Shown piece after piece: positions 25,725 through 35,171 of a stretch of 64,000 bases of DNA. The notes under the pieces were generated by a model. That model was not told the DNA's origin and did no database searches. It saw only the letters and a list, made by a program, of their open reading frames with translations. The translations under genes were made by a program, and so were the position numbers. Origin of the DNA: an uncultured Lachnospiraceae bacterium (GTDB taxonomy: Bacteria; Bacillota; Clostridia; Lachnospirales; Lachnospiraceae); assembly GCA_910578335.1 (NCBI GenBank), contig CAJTPU010000016.1, positions 1 through 64,000 of the forward strand. The letters are read 5' to 3'. Position 1 is the stretch's first letter. Each line of letters starts with the position of its first letter.

Positions 25725-26951
25725 ATGAATAAAAAATTAAAAATTGCGGTCATTGGAGGCGGCGCTTCCGGTATGATGGCAGCCATTACCGCTGCGAGAG
25801 AGGGGGCGGCGGTTTTTCTTTACGAAAAAAAAGAAAGAGTGGGAAAGAAGCTGCTTGCCACCGGCAATGGGAAGTGTAACTTTTCCAACAGGGATTTGCG
25901 CAGGGAATGCTATTATGGCGAAAACAGGGAAGAAGCATGGAAGATTTTATCCCGGTTTGATGCAAATGCTGCCGTCGCTTTCTTTGAAGAGGCGGGTATG
26001 CTGGTAAAGGACAAGGGCGGTTATCTCTACCCGGCATCAGAGCAGGCTTCTACTGTTCTTGATATTTTACGGCTTTTGCTGCAAAAGGAAAAGGTACGGG
26101 TATATACGGATTGTCAGGTTCTTTCGATAAAAAAAGAAAAGCAGAGCGGCGTCACGGTGGAAACACAGACAAAAGCAGTGCATTATGACAGGGTGATTCT
26201 TGCCTGCGGCGGCAGAGCCGCGCCAAAAACCGGTTCGGACGGAGACGGTTACCGTCTTGCGGCAATGGCGGGGCATACGCTGATACCTGTGGTGCCTGCG
26301 CTGGTGCAACTGCATTGCAAGGAGCATTTTGTAAAGGCGTGTGCCGGCGTGCGCACACAGGCGCATCTGTCCCTTATGGAAGACGGCAGGAACGTGGCTG
26401 AGGAGAGCGGCGAGCTGCAGTTTACGGAATACGGTATTTCCGGTATTGTGGTATTTCAATTAAGCAGGCTGGCTGCGTATGGACTTTTACACAAGAAGAA
26501 AATGGAGATGTACATAGACTGCCTGCCTGCGTATTCCGGCGAGGCGTATGCGGATTTTGCAAAAAGCAGGAAGGCAAATCATACTGCGGAAACGGTAGAA
26601 GATTTTTTTACAGGGATACTCAACAAAAAGCTGATGCAGGCATTTATCAGACTGGCGGGACTAAAACCGGAGGATTCCTATCGCCATGCAGAGGAAAAGA
26701 AAATTGACGCCGTGTTTGCCCTCTGTAAAAAGCTGACGCTTTCTTTGAGCGGCTGTCATTCCTTTGAACATGCACAGGTATGTGCCGGCGGGATTCCGCT
26801 GCGTGAAGTTACGGAGAGTCTGGAATCTCTCTTTTGGAAAGACCTGTACATGGCGGGGGAAATGCTGGATGTGGACGGCATTTGCGGCGGCTATAACCTG
26901 CAGTGGGCGTGGGCTTCCGGCTATGTGGCGGGCAAGAAAGCCGCGGAATAA
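25725..26951 (+). CDS. BaiN/HI0933-family FAD-dependent oxidoreductase
   Basis: A 408-residue cytoplasmic flavoprotein. The FAD-binding dinucleotide fold is IAVIGGGASGMMAAITAARE at the N-terminus, followed by the family signature LLATGNGKCNFSN. The C-terminal FAD element is MLDVDGICGGYNLQWAWASG, and the family CAGG(I/V)xLxEV is CAGGIPLREV. Proteins of this family are found widely; one (BaiN) has been linked to bile-acid dehydroxylation in a clostridium, but most have no known substrate, and nothing else here points to bile acids. Start ATG 25725 is preceded by AAAGAGGTG; the frame is open from within the preceding gene. A second FAD enzyme follows after 44 bases. Confidence 0.88.
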   Translation: MNKKLKIAVIGGGASGMMAAITAAREGAAVFLYEKKERVGKKLLATGNGKCNFSNRDLRRECYYGENREEAWKILSRFDANAAVAFFEEAGMLVKDKGGYLYPASEQASTVLDILRLLLQKEKVRVYTDCQVLSIKKEKQSGVTVETQTKAVHYDRVILACGGRAAPKTGSDGDGYRLAAMAGHTLIPVVPALVQLHCKEHFVKACAGVRTQAHLSLMEDGRNVAEESGELQFTEYGISGIVVFQLSRLAAYGLLHKKKMEMYIDCLPAYSGEAYADFAKSRKANHTAETVEDFFTGILNKKLMQAFIRLAGLKPEDSYRHAEEKKIDAVFALCKKLTLSLSGCHSFEHAQVCAGGIPLREVTESLESLFWKDLYMAGEMLDVDGICGGYNLQWAWASGYVAGKKAAE

Positions 26952-26995
26952 GTTTACGTGTCTTCTTTGCGGCAGCGAAAGAATGGATAAAGAGT

Positions 26996-28699
26996 ATGAT
27001 TAGAATCGAACAGATAAAATTGAAAATAGAACAAAAGACCAAAGCGTTGTACCGGGAGGCAGCCAGAATCTTAAGGATTGGGGAGCCGGATATTCTTTTT
27101 CTGCAAATTGTGAAGCGCTCTTTGGATGCGAGAAAAAAACCGGATTTGTTTTACAGCTATGTGATAGAGGTAAAGATAAAACAGGAAGCGGAAGTGTGGA
27201 AGCGTTGTGCCAGAGGAAGAAGCGGGCGTATCGCAGCGGGCGGTCACTTTATCTCTTTGCATCAGGAAAAGGATTATGTGTTTCCCGTCCCACAGGCAGG
27301 CGAATGTGTGGAGCGTCCTGTGATAGCCGGCATGGGACCGGCAGGTCTTTTTTGCGCCTATTTTCTGGCAAGGGAAGGATACCGCCCGATTCTCTTGGAA
27401 CGTGGGAAGGATGTGGACGAGAGGCAGAAAGATGTGGAGGCGTTTTGGGCAGGCGGCAGCTTCAACCCGGAGTCCAATGTACAGTTCGGCGAAGGCGGGG
27501 CGGGTACTTTTTCGGACGGCAAGCTGAATACGCTGGTAAAGGATACCCATGGAAGAAACAGGGAGGTTCTGCGCCTGTTTGTCAGTTTTGGCGCGCCGGA
27601 GGAAATTTTGTTTGAGAATAAACCGCATATAGGCACGGATATCCTGCGGACGGTGGTAAAAAATATGCGGGAAGAAATCAAACGCCTTGGCGGAGAGGTT
27701 CGTTTTCAAAGTCAGGTGACGGAGATAAAGACGGCGGGGGGCGGCGTGACCGGCGTTGTGATAAACGGCAGGCAGCTTCTGGAGACGAAAATACTGGTGC
27801 TTGCCATTGGACACAGCGCGCGCAATACCTTTTCCATGCTGTATGAAAAAGGCATTCCCATGGAGGCAAAGCCCTTTGCGGTTGGCTTCCGTGTGGAACA
27901 CAGGCAGGCGTTTATCGACGAAAGTATGTATGGCAGTATGGGAAAGACCACAGACGGCGCGCTTCCTGCGGCTGCTTATAAGGTGACGGCGAAAACGGAG
28001 GATGGCAGGGGTGTCTATTCCTTCTGTATGTGTCCGGGCGGCTATGTGGTAAACGCTTCCTCCGAGCAGGGCAGGCTTTGTACAAACGGCATGAGTTACA
28101 GCGGGCGGGATGGTGAAAATGCCAACAGCGCGGTGATTGTCTCCGTAACACCGGCAGATTACGGAGAGGAGCATCCCCTCGCAGGCGTCGCCTTTCAGAG
28201 AAAGCTGGAGGAAAGGGCATACAATGCCGGCGCAGGACGTGTGCCGGTACAGACATACGGAAGCTTTCGGGCATGTATCAAAGACAAAACTGCGCTGCCG
28301 CCTGAGCAGGGCGCCGCTTTTCTGCCTGCTGTCAAAGGAGAATATGTTTTTGCCGATATTACGGAAATTCTGCCGGAGGCACTAAGCAGAGGCATTGTAG
28401 AGGGGATGGAGCAGTTTGGCAGGCAGATAAAGGGCTTTGACAGGGCGGATACGCTGCTTTTGGCTGTGGAGAGCAGAACTTCTTCCCCCTTAAGAATCCT
28501 GCGGGACGATACGTTACAGTCCCAAATCCGCGGTTTGTTTCCCTGTGGAGAGGGCGCCGGCTATGCGGGAGGAATCACCTCCGCGGCAATGGACGGCATC
28601 AAGGTGGCAGAGGCTGTGGCGGCAAGACTTTGCGGAGTCCTGAAAGAGGCAGCCGGCAGCCGCAGCAGACAGACCGCAGCCTATGATTGCATTGACTAA
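26996..28699 (+). CDS. FAD-dependent dehydrogenase-like protein (COG2509 type)
   Basis: A 567-residue flavoprotein. The first 95 residues form a small basic N-terminal domain, and the FAD-binding loop is VIAGMGPAGLFCAYFLARE near residue 105. The family block SNVQFGEGGAGTFSDGKLNT follows, and the C-terminus carries LFPCGEGAGYAGGITSAAMD, the second FAD contact. This is the uncharacterised NAD(FAD)-utilising dehydrogenase family common in Firmicutes. Start ATG 26996 is supported by AAAGAG only; the open frame upstream overlaps the preceding FAD gene. The last codons overlap the -35 of the proB promoter. Confidence 0.88.
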   Translation: MIRIEQIKLKIEQKTKALYREAARILRIGEPDILFLQIVKRSLDARKKPDLFYSYVIEVKIKQEAEVWKRCARGRSGRIAAGGHFISLHQEKDYVFPVPQAGECVERPVIAGMGPAGLFCAYFLAREGYRPILLERGKDVDERQKDVEAFWAGGSFNPESNVQFGEGGAGTFSDGKLNTLVKDTHGRNREVLRLFVSFGAPEEILFENKPHIGTDILRTVVKNMREEIKRLGGEVRFQSQVTEIKTAGGGVTGVVINGRQLLETKILVLAIGHSARNTFSMLYEKGIPMEAKPFAVGFRVEHRQAFIDESMYGSMGKTTDGALPAAAYKVTAKTEDGRGVYSFCMCPGGYVVNASSEQGRLCTNGMSYSGRDGENANSAVIVSVTPADYGEEHPLAGVAFQRKLEERAYNAGAGRVPVQTYGSFRACIKDKTALPPEQGAAFLPAVKGEYVFADITEILPEALSRGIVEGMEQFGRQIKGFDRADTLLLAVESRTSSPLRILRDDTLQSQIRGLFPCGEGAGYAGGITSAAMDGIKVAEAVAARLCGVLKEAAGSRSRQTAAYDCID

Positions 28700-28720
28700 C
28701 CGAAGGAAATAAAGTAAAAT
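28692..28720 (+). promoter_or_regulatory. Sigma-A promoter of the proB operon
   Basis: TTGACT (28692-28697), a 17-base spacer and TAAAAT (28715-28720). The -35 lies in the last codons of the FAD gene. The proB start is 48 bases downstream of the -10. Confidence 0.65.
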
Positions 28721-28767
28721 AGATGCCGTGATTTATAGATAAAACAGCAGAAAAGAAAAGGAATGGC

Positions 28768-29661
28768 ATGACAGATTACAGGAAAGCACTGCGGGACAAA
28801 AAAAGAATTGTGATTAAAATAGGCTCTTCCTCCCTGCAGCACAAAAGCACGGGAGATTTGGACTATATCAAGCTGGAAAAGCTGGCACGGGAGTTGTGTG
28901 ACATCCGCAATCAGGGTAAGGATGTGGTTTTAGTCAGCTCAGGGGCGATTGCCGTTGGCAAAAAAGCAGTAAAGCCGTACAAGAAAGACGCCGGGGAGGA
29001 AGCATCGCCAATTGCCTTCAAGCAGGCATGCGCCGCCGTGGGACAGGCTCGGCTGATGATGACTTATCAGAAGCTGTTTTCGGAGTACAATCAGATTGTA
29101 GCGCAGATTCTGATGACGAAAAACACGGTGGTGGACGACTTGAACCGATACAACGCCCACAATACCTTTTCCGAGCTTTTGCGCATGGGAGTTATTCCCA
29201 TTGTCAACGAAAATGATACGATAGCCACTTACGAGATAAATGTGGCGGCGGATAACGACACGCTGATTGGAGACAACGATACCTTATCGGCAATTGTTGC
29301 AGCGCTGGTGGAGGCGGATTTGCTGATACTGCTCTCCGATATTGACGGTCTGTATACGGATGACCCGCGCTGCAGCAAGGACGCCAGATTTATTGAAGTG
29401 GTGGAGGAGCTGACAGACGAATATATGCATATGGGCAAGGCAAGCACCGGGAGCAGTGTAGGAACCGGCGGCATGAATACCAAGATGACGGCGGCACAAA
29501 TTGCCACAAGCGTGGGTGCGGATATGGTCATCGCCAACAGCCGGGACGTGGGCATACTGCACCGCATTTTAGACGGAGAAAACGAAGGAACGCTTTTTGT
29601 GGCGCATAAAGACAAGGCGTTTGCACTTGCGGAGTTTGTGGAAAATCTGCATAAGGTATAA
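28768..29661 (+). CDS. proB: Glutamate 5-kinase
   Basis: First enzyme of proline synthesis: ATP-dependent phosphorylation of glutamate. The 297-residue protein contains only the amino-acid-kinase domain; the C-terminal PUA domain of the longer (about 365-residue) enzymes is absent. Motifs: VIKIGSSSL, LVSSGAIAVG, PIVNENDTIATYEI, GDNDTLSAIVA, LLSDIDGLYTDDPR and GTGGMNTKMTAAQ. Start ATG 28768 follows AAAGGAA. proA is three genes downstream, separated by a DUF896 gene and a cyclo-ligase gene in the same direction, so one operon is likely. Confidence 0.95.
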   Translation: MTDYRKALRDKKRIVIKIGSSSLQHKSTGDLDYIKLEKLARELCDIRNQGKDVVLVSSGAIAVGKKAVKPYKKDAGEEASPIAFKQACAAVGQARLMMTYQKLFSEYNQIVAQILMTKNTVVDDLNRYNAHNTFSELLRMGVIPIVNENDTIATYEINVAADNDTLIGDNDTLSAIVAALVEADLLILLSDIDGLYTDDPRCSKDARFIEVVEELTDEYMHMGKASTGSSVGTGGMNTKMTAAQIATSVGADMVIANSRDVGILHRILDGENEGTLFVAHKDKAFALAEFVENLHKV

Positions 29662-29731
29662 GCGTTTTGCCGTAAGATAATGAAGGACATGCAAAACGGT
29701 ATCGTAAGAAAGAAAAAGAGGAGATATCCCT

Positions 29732-29956
29732 ATGAATATGGAGGAGCGGATACAAAGAATCAACGAGCTCTATCACAAGTCAAAGGCGGAGGGTCTTACG
29801 CCTGAAGAAAAGGAAGAAAATGAGCGCCTGCGGACGGAATATATCCAGAATATCCGAAGCAATCTGCGGGCGCAGCTCAATCATATCGACATAGTAAACG
29901 AGGACGGAACCGTAGAAAATCTGGGAGATAAATACGGCGGCAGGGGAAAGCATTGA
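29732..29956 (+). CDS. DUF896-family small protein (YnzC-like)
   Basis: A 74-residue protein with the DUF896 pattern: RIQRINELYHKSKAEGLTPE (a helix pair), then EENERLRTEYIQNIRSNLRA, then a short strand. The Bacillus relative YnzC forms a helical hairpin; its function is unknown. A GAGGAG site precedes ATG 29732; ATG 29738 is an alternative. It lies inside the proline operon, 10 bases before the cyclo-ligase gene. Confidence 0.88.
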   Translation: MNMEERIQRINELYHKSKAEGLTPEEKEENERLRTEYIQNIRSNLRAQLNHIDIVNEDGTVENLGDKYGGRGKH

Positions 29957-29966
29957 GGAAAGTGCC

Positions 29967-30521
29967 ATGGAAAGCAAAAAGCAGATAAGAAATCGCATAC
30001 TGGAACGGAGAAACACCTTGACGCCGGCGGAACGGATGCGTTCCGAAATTTTGGTGACGGAGCGTATTTTAGGGCATCAGTGGTACTACAAGGCGGGAGA
30101 AATCCTGCTTTTTGCAAGCTGCGGCAGCGAAATCAGCACAAGGGGAATTTTAGAGGACGCTTTAATGAGCGGCAAGCGGGTGTACCTGCCCAAGGTGGAA
30201 GGAGAAACCATGCAGTTTTACCGCATTGAGGCGGACGAGCCGCTCACAGAGGGGTACGGCGGTATCTTGGAGCCTGCCGGCGATGCGAAAAAAAGGTTTT
30301 GCTATCACAAGGACAGAAAAGATGCCGTGTTGATGCTGATGCCGGGCGCCGCCTTTGACCCTATGCGCAACCGCATCGGATACGGCAAAGGCTTTTATGA
30401 CAGGTATCTGGCGGATAAGCCGGATTTACATACCATAGCGATTGGCTTTGACTGTCAGATGGTGGCACAGATTGCGAGCTGTCCTACCGATATCAAGCCC
30501 ATGCAGGTGATATGCCTGTAA
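29967..30521 (+). CDS. 5-formyltetrahydrofolate cyclo-ligase
   Basis: Cytoplasmic folate enzyme that converts 5-formyl-THF to 5,10-methenyl-THF with ATP. The 184-residue length is normal. The family signature is MPGAAFDPMRNRIGYGKGFY, followed by DRYL, near residues 125-150; the N-terminus has the basic ESKKQIRNRILERRN helix. It is often called ygfA or yqgN in other bacteria. Start ATG 29967 has GAGGAAAG upstream. It is probably co-transcribed with proB and proA. Confidence 0.94.
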   Translation: MESKKQIRNRILERRNTLTPAERMRSEILVTERILGHQWYYKAGEILLFASCGSEISTRGILEDALMSGKRVYLPKVEGETMQFYRIEADEPLTEGYGGILEPAGDAKKRFCYHKDRKDAVLMLMPGAAFDPMRNRIGYGKGFYDRYLADKPDLHTIAIGFDCQMVAQIASCPTDIKPMQVICL

Positions 30522-30599
30522 GGCTCTGTTTGTGAATGCGTCTGCGCGCGCCTGACGCAAATAGTCTGTACAAAAACGGTGCGCAGAAATGAGGAGTAT

Positions 30600-31847
30600 A
30601 TGATAAATTTGGAGGAAATCGGGAAAAAAGCCGTTACAGCAAAGTACAGCCTGCAGGGAAAGAACACAGAAGAGAAGAATGCAGCGCTTTTTTTGATTGC
30701 AGACAGGCTGATAGAAAATACGGAAGTGATTTTGACGGCAAATGCGGAGGACGTAGCGGCTGGGGAAAAGAATGGGATGCACGCCGGACTGATAGACCGC
30801 CTGCGTCTGACAAGGGAGCGAATCCTTGCTATGGCGGAGGGGCTTCGCCAGATTGCTGCGCTGCCTGACCCGGTGGGAGAGGTTTTGGAGCAGTTTACCC
30901 GTCCCAACGGGCTTGCCATAGAAAAAAGACGGGTGCCTGTCGGTGTGATTGGCATTATCTATGAATCGCGTCCTAACGTGACGGCAGATGCCTTCGGGTT
31001 GTGCTTTAAGGCGGGAAACGCCGTTATTTTAAAGGGCGGCAGCGATGCGCTAAACTCCAATAAGGCGATTACAGGCGTCATTCGTTCCGCGCTTACAGAG
31101 GCGGGGATAACGGCGGACGTTTTGCAGCTTTTAGAGACGACGGAGCGGGCGGTGACGGCGGCTTTTATGAAATTGCATGCCTATGTGGACCTGCTGATTC
31201 CCAGAGGTGGCGCAGGACTGATAAAGAGTGTGGTGGAAAACAGCACCATCCCCGTGATTGAGACAGGAACAGGCAACTGCCATGTCTATGTGGACAAAGA
31301 TGCAGACTTGACTATGGCAGTCAACATCATCCGAAATGCCAAGACCCAGCGGATTGGGGTCTGCAATGCCTGCGAATCTCTGGTAGTACATTCCGCTGTC
31401 ACGGGAAAGCTTCTGCCTGCACTAAAGGAAGCGCTTTCGCCTTATGCGGTGGAGATGCGGGGAGACGAAAGGATACGGGAAATCCTGCCGGACTGTGTGC
31501 CTGTGCAGGAAGCGGATTATGGAACGGAGTATCTGGACTATATCCTTTCCCTGAAAACGGTTGACAGCGTGGAGGAGGCTGTCGCCCACATCAACCGCTA
31601 TAATACAAAGCATTCCGAGACGATTGTCACCGAAAATAAAGAAGCGGCGGAAATTTTCTTAAACGAAGTAGATGCCGCCTGCGTCTATGTAAACGCCTCC
31701 ACCCGCTTTACGGATGGCTTTGAGTTTGGTTTTGGCGCGGAGATTGGCATCAGCACGCAGAAGCTGCACGCCAGAGGTCCTATGGGATTAAAGGAGCTGA
31801 CCTCCTATAAATATGTCATACGCGGAAACGGACAGGTCAGAGAATAG
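30600..31847 (+). CDS. proA: Gamma-glutamyl phosphate reductase
   Basis: Second proline enzyme: NADPH-dependent reduction of gamma-glutamyl phosphate to glutamate semialdehyde. The 415-residue length is normal for this aldehyde-dehydrogenase-fold protein. Motifs: PVGVIGIIYESRPNVTADA near residue 105, LKGGSDALNSNKAI, the catalytic-cysteine region RIGVCNACESLVVH, and ASTRFTDGFEFGFGAEIGIS near the end. Start ATG 30600 follows GAGGAG; an upstream in-frame GTG (30579) has no site. It closes the proB-proA group. Confidence 0.96.
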   Translation: MINLEEIGKKAVTAKYSLQGKNTEEKNAALFLIADRLIENTEVILTANAEDVAAGEKNGMHAGLIDRLRLTRERILAMAEGLRQIAALPDPVGEVLEQFTRPNGLAIEKRRVPVGVIGIIYESRPNVTADAFGLCFKAGNAVILKGGSDALNSNKAITGVIRSALTEAGITADVLQLLETTERAVTAAFMKLHAYVDLLIPRGGAGLIKSVVENSTIPVIETGTGNCHVYVDKDADLTMAVNIIRNAKTQRIGVCNACESLVVHSAVTGKLLPALKEALSPYAVEMRGDERIREILPDCVPVQEADYGTEYLDYILSLKTVDSVEEAVAHINRYNTKHSETIVTENKEAAEIFLNEVDAACVYVNASTRFTDGFEFGFGAEIGISTQKLHARGPMGLKELTSYKYVIRGNGQVRE

Positions 31848-31856
31848 GTGATGTGA

Positions 31857-31882
31857 AAGCAATAAGCACAGCTTTATTGCTT
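31857..31882 (+). terminator. Possible terminator or regulatory hairpin after proA
   Basis: A 9-base stem, AAGCAATAA (31857-31865) and TTATTGCTT (31874-31882), with an 8-base loop. No T tract follows, so it may be a weak terminator or an mRNA-processing hairpin between proA and the lipoprotein gene. Confidence 0.4.
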
Positions 31883-31899
31883 CAAAGGCAGGTGTTCTG

Positions 31900-33888
31900 A
31901 TGGGAAAAAAGGAAAAAAAGACAAAAACTGTAAAAATGGGAAACATTGTTTTGGGGGCAGTTCTTTTGTGCGGCATATGCCTCGTGGGCTGCGCCGCAGA
32001 AAAGAAGGGGAGCGGCGTGATGATGCGGACGGCTTCTTTTTGGCAGCAAGATAATATATCCGGTGCGTTTGCTGCTCTGTCAGAGTTTCGCTCTGAAACG
32101 GAAGCTGCGGCAGAAGTGCTTTATACAGAAGCGGCAGAGCGCTATACGGCTTATGTGCCGGCTATCGAAGAGGCGCTTTCGGCGTATCGGGAAGAGAAGG
32201 GTTTTACGGTGGATTACGCCGTATACGACAGGTATTTTTACTTTGATTCCTTTAGTCTGCCGGAGGGGACGATTGCCATATTGTCGAGGGACAATACCTG
32301 TATGGGCTTTCGCATGAACCTGCGCTGCAGGGAAGAATTTGACGGGGGTATCATCGTTTCCCGCTATGAGGAGGCGCCTGACAGGGAGATTGTGTGCGAG
32401 TACTATGAAATCGGTGATATCCGGTATTTTTCCTATGCGGATTCCTCGGAATCTGATTCGGCATTTTCCATTCCCAATTTTATGTGTATGGCGGGAATGG
32501 AGCATATTCGTGCGATTGAGAAAGAACGGCAGATATATACAGTATACTGGAATGAATTTACTCCCTCTTCTGAACCGGAATTTTTCTGGGAAGCGCAGGT
32601 AAAGGCGCCCTTACGGGAATATATGGAGATAAACGGCAGCCTTTACCGGATAGACAGGGAGCATAAGGCGCTCTTTTTGGTAAATATGCCTGACAAAACG
32701 CTTCCTTCGGGCACGCCGGCTTTGGCTGATTATGTTTACGCAAGCTGGCTTTCCACGCAGAAGGAGCTTAGTCAGAATCTTTTGTATAAGCTGGCGGTTT
32801 CCGTCACGGATATAGAAGAAATTCTGCCGGATGGGTATATGTTTTTTGACTCCGAGTATACGGCAAATGATATGAACGGGGACGGCATTATGGATATCCT
32901 TGCGGTTGTCTGCCCTGTATTGGAGCATTATGATAACCGAAGTTCTTTTGTGGAGGATTCTCCGTACAGGAAAGTGCCGGAGTATTACTATCAGGAGCTT
33001 TGGCTGTTTACGGGGCAGCCGGATGGAAGCTTTTCGGGAGAATGTCTGCTTGATGCGGATTCGCTGATATGGAGCGATACCTTCGCCCTGACGGATGTGA
33101 GCGGTTTTGCCGGAGGGTTCTCTTTGGAATATTTTGTGGGGCGTTCCCCCTGGCAGACCATATTGTTAGAATACAGGTATGATGGCGGTGAATGGAAGCT
33201 GGTAAAACGGTATGAGAATGACCGTTATTCCAGACCGGAGGGCTTTTGTGCATATTCGGAAGAGATTCTTGCAGCCGAAGCGTTACATAAGGTTTACGTC
33301 AGCGCTTATGTAAATGAGGAGTATGCGGCATTTTTAAGTGACGTCGGATATCGCAGTTATGAATTCTGTTTTCAATTGCCGGATGAAGCGCTGGTACAGC
33401 GTATCAACGAAGTCCTGCGGGGAGAGATGGACAGGCTTTTCGGTGCTGTGGAAGCGCTTGATGAATGTCATGATGTCCTTCTGCATGATAATCTTATTTT
33501 TCTGAACAGCAGGATTGCCGTATTGGAAGTCGAATTTAGGGATGAAACGACAGAAGATGTTTCAGTGAACCGGTACCTTCCCGTCAGTATCGACCTGCAG
33601 ACAGGGGAAATTATTGATTTCAGGGACTATATTACAGACAAAGAACTGAAGGCGCTGCTTGTCTGTACCAATCCGGACTGCAAAGCGGAGGAAAATCTCG
33701 CCCTGTTTGACCGGTATGATGATTACGAGACTCTGCTAAAAGCAGGAGGGGATTTCATGACGCTTTGCCTGGTACATGAGGGGCTGATTGTCTTAAATGC
33801 CGGCGAATACTGGCCTGAGTACTGCCTGATACCAAGGGCAAAGCTGATAGACAGCCCATTGGCAGTATTCTGGGATGACTGGCAGTAG
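31900..33888 (+). CDS. Large predicted lipoprotein, unknown function
   Basis: A 662-residue protein. A basic start and hydrophobic helix end in the lipobox LVGC (cysteine near residue 31), so it should be lipid-anchored outside the membrane. An FG-GAP/EF-hand-like loop DMNGDGIMDIL lies near residue 330. The C-terminal part (DLQTGEIIDFRDYITDKELK) resembles the end of DUF3298/RsiV-like domains; this is a weak, by-eye match. The protein is acidic and tyrosine-rich. Start ATG 31900 follows AGGTG. It sits between the proline genes and pepT, with no functional hint from the neighbours. Confidence 0.85.
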   Translation: MGKKEKKTKTVKMGNIVLGAVLLCGICLVGCAAEKKGSGVMMRTASFWQQDNISGAFAALSEFRSETEAAAEVLYTEAAERYTAYVPAIEEALSAYREEKGFTVDYAVYDRYFYFDSFSLPEGTIAILSRDNTCMGFRMNLRCREEFDGGIIVSRYEEAPDREIVCEYYEIGDIRYFSYADSSESDSAFSIPNFMCMAGMEHIRAIEKERQIYTVYWNEFTPSSEPEFFWEAQVKAPLREYMEINGSLYRIDREHKALFLVNMPDKTLPSGTPALADYVYASWLSTQKELSQNLLYKLAVSVTDIEEILPDGYMFFDSEYTANDMNGDGIMDILAVVCPVLEHYDNRSSFVEDSPYRKVPEYYYQELWLFTGQPDGSFSGECLLDADSLIWSDTFALTDVSGFAGGFSLEYFVGRSPWQTILLEYRYDGGEWKLVKRYENDRYSRPEGFCAYSEEILAAEALHKVYVSAYVNEEYAAFLSDVGYRSYEFCFQLPDEALVQRINEVLRGEMDRLFGAVEALDECHDVLLHDNLIFLNSRIAVLEVEFRDETTEDVSVNRYLPVSIDLQTGEIIDFRDYITDKELKALLVCTNPDCKAEENLALFDRYDDYETLLKAGGDFMTLCLVHEGLIVLNAGEYWPEYCLIPRAKLIDSPLAVFWDDWQ

Positions 33889-33915
33889 CAATGATATGAT
33901 AAAAAGGAGAAGAAG

Positions 33916-35151
33916 ATGTCGAGAGTAATTGATTTGTTTTTGGAATATGTCAGACTGGACACACAGTCAGCGGAAGAGAGCAATACCACGCCAAGTACCT
34001 TAAAGCAGCATACGCTGGCAAAGCTTTTGGCGGGACAGCTTGCGGATATGGGAGCGGCAGAAATTACCTATGATGAGGCGCATTGCTATGTATATGCCTC
34101 CATTCCCGCCGCACAGGGGTTTGAAAATGCGCCTGTGCTGGGATTTATCGCCCATATGGATACTTCGCCCGCCGTATCGGGCGCCGGTGTGAAGCCCCGC
34201 ATTGTGAAGGCTTATGACGGCAGGGATATCGTGTTAAACGAGGCGGAAGGCATTGTGTTAAAAAGGGCGGATTTTCCGGAGCTTTCCCTGTATGAGGGAC
34301 AGGATTTGATAGTGACGGACGGCACAACGCTTTTAGGCGCCGATGATAAGGCAGGAGTTGCGGAAATTATGGCGATGGCGGAATACCTGTTGCAAAACCC
34401 GCAGCTTCCACACGGAAAAATCAGAATCGGTTTCACGCCGGACGAGGAGGTCGGCGCCGGCGCGGATTATTTTGACATCGCTCTTTTTGGCGCAGATTTT
34501 GCCTATACCGTGGACGGCGGCAGAGTCGGCGAGCTGGAGTATGAAAACTTTAATGCGGCGGGAGCGAAGGTGCGCGTGCAGGGCAGAAGCGTACATCCGG
34601 GCGATGCAAAGGGAAAAATGAAAAATGCCATTTTGATGCTGCAGGAGTTCCAGTCCCTGCTTCCTGTATATGAGAATCCCATGTACACAGATGGGTACGA
34701 GGGCTTTTATCACCTTGACAGCATAAGCGGTACAGTGGAGGAGGCTGTAGCGGACTATATTATCCGCGACCACTCCAGAGAAAAGTTTGAGGAGAAAAAG
34801 AAGCTTTTTGCGCAGATGGGAGAAATGCTGAATATCAAGTACGGAAGCGGCACCGTTACCGTTACCATCAAGGATTCCTACTACAACATGCGGGAAATCA
34901 TAAAGCAGCACATGCACCTGATTGACAATGCGAAGGCGGCGATGGAGGAGCTTTCCATTGTACCCATTGTACAGCCAATCAGAGGCGGCACCGACGGGGC
35001 AAGGCTTTCCTTTATGGGGCTTCCCTGTCCGAACCTTGGCACCGGCGGACATAACTGCCATGGCAAGTATGAGTATGCCTGCGTACAGTCTATGGAGCAG
35101 AATGTGGAGCTGCTCATCCGGATTGCAGGGAAGTATGCGGAGAGCAGATAA
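33916..35151 (+). CDS. pepT: Peptidase T (tripeptide aminopeptidase)
   Basis: Cytoplasmic zinc aminopeptidase (M20B) that releases the N-terminal residue of tripeptides. The 411-residue length is typical. Metal- and active-site elements: GFIAHMDTSPA (near residue 75), LLGADDKAGVAE, FTPDEEVGAG, FAYTVDGGRVGELEYENFNA, and RGGTDGARLSFMGLPCPNLG near the C-terminus. Start ATG 33916 follows AAAAAGGAG. miaB starts 20 bases after the stop, so the genes are probably co-transcribed. Confidence 0.96.
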   Translation: MSRVIDLFLEYVRLDTQSAEESNTTPSTLKQHTLAKLLAGQLADMGAAEITYDEAHCYVYASIPAAQGFENAPVLGFIAHMDTSPAVSGAGVKPRIVKAYDGRDIVLNEAEGIVLKRADFPELSLYEGQDLIVTDGTTLLGADDKAGVAEIMAMAEYLLQNPQLPHGKIRIGFTPDEEVGAGADYFDIALFGADFAYTVDGGRVGELEYENFNAAGAKVRVQGRSVHPGDAKGKMKNAILMLQEFQSLLPVYENPMYTDGYEGFYHLDSISGTVEEAVADYIIRDHSREKFEEKKKLFAQMGEMLNIKYGSGTVTVTIKDSYYNMREIIKQHMHLIDNAKAAMEELSIVPIVQPIRGGTDGARLSFMGLPCPNLGTGGHNCHGKYEYACVQSMEQNVELLIRIAGKYAESR

Positions 35152-35171
35152 GGGAGAAAGTCAAGAGAAAA

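Noticed and set aside
27071..28174. Long minus-strand ORF (367 codons) opposite the COG2509-type FAD gene
   Set aside because: It is the antisense shadow of a clearly conserved + strand gene, has no ribosome-binding site and no recognisable domain.
29663..29698. Inverted repeat CGTTTTGC/GCAAAACG between proB and the DUF896 gene
   Set aside because: The 20-base loop and lack of T tract or known motif give no functional call; it could be chance.
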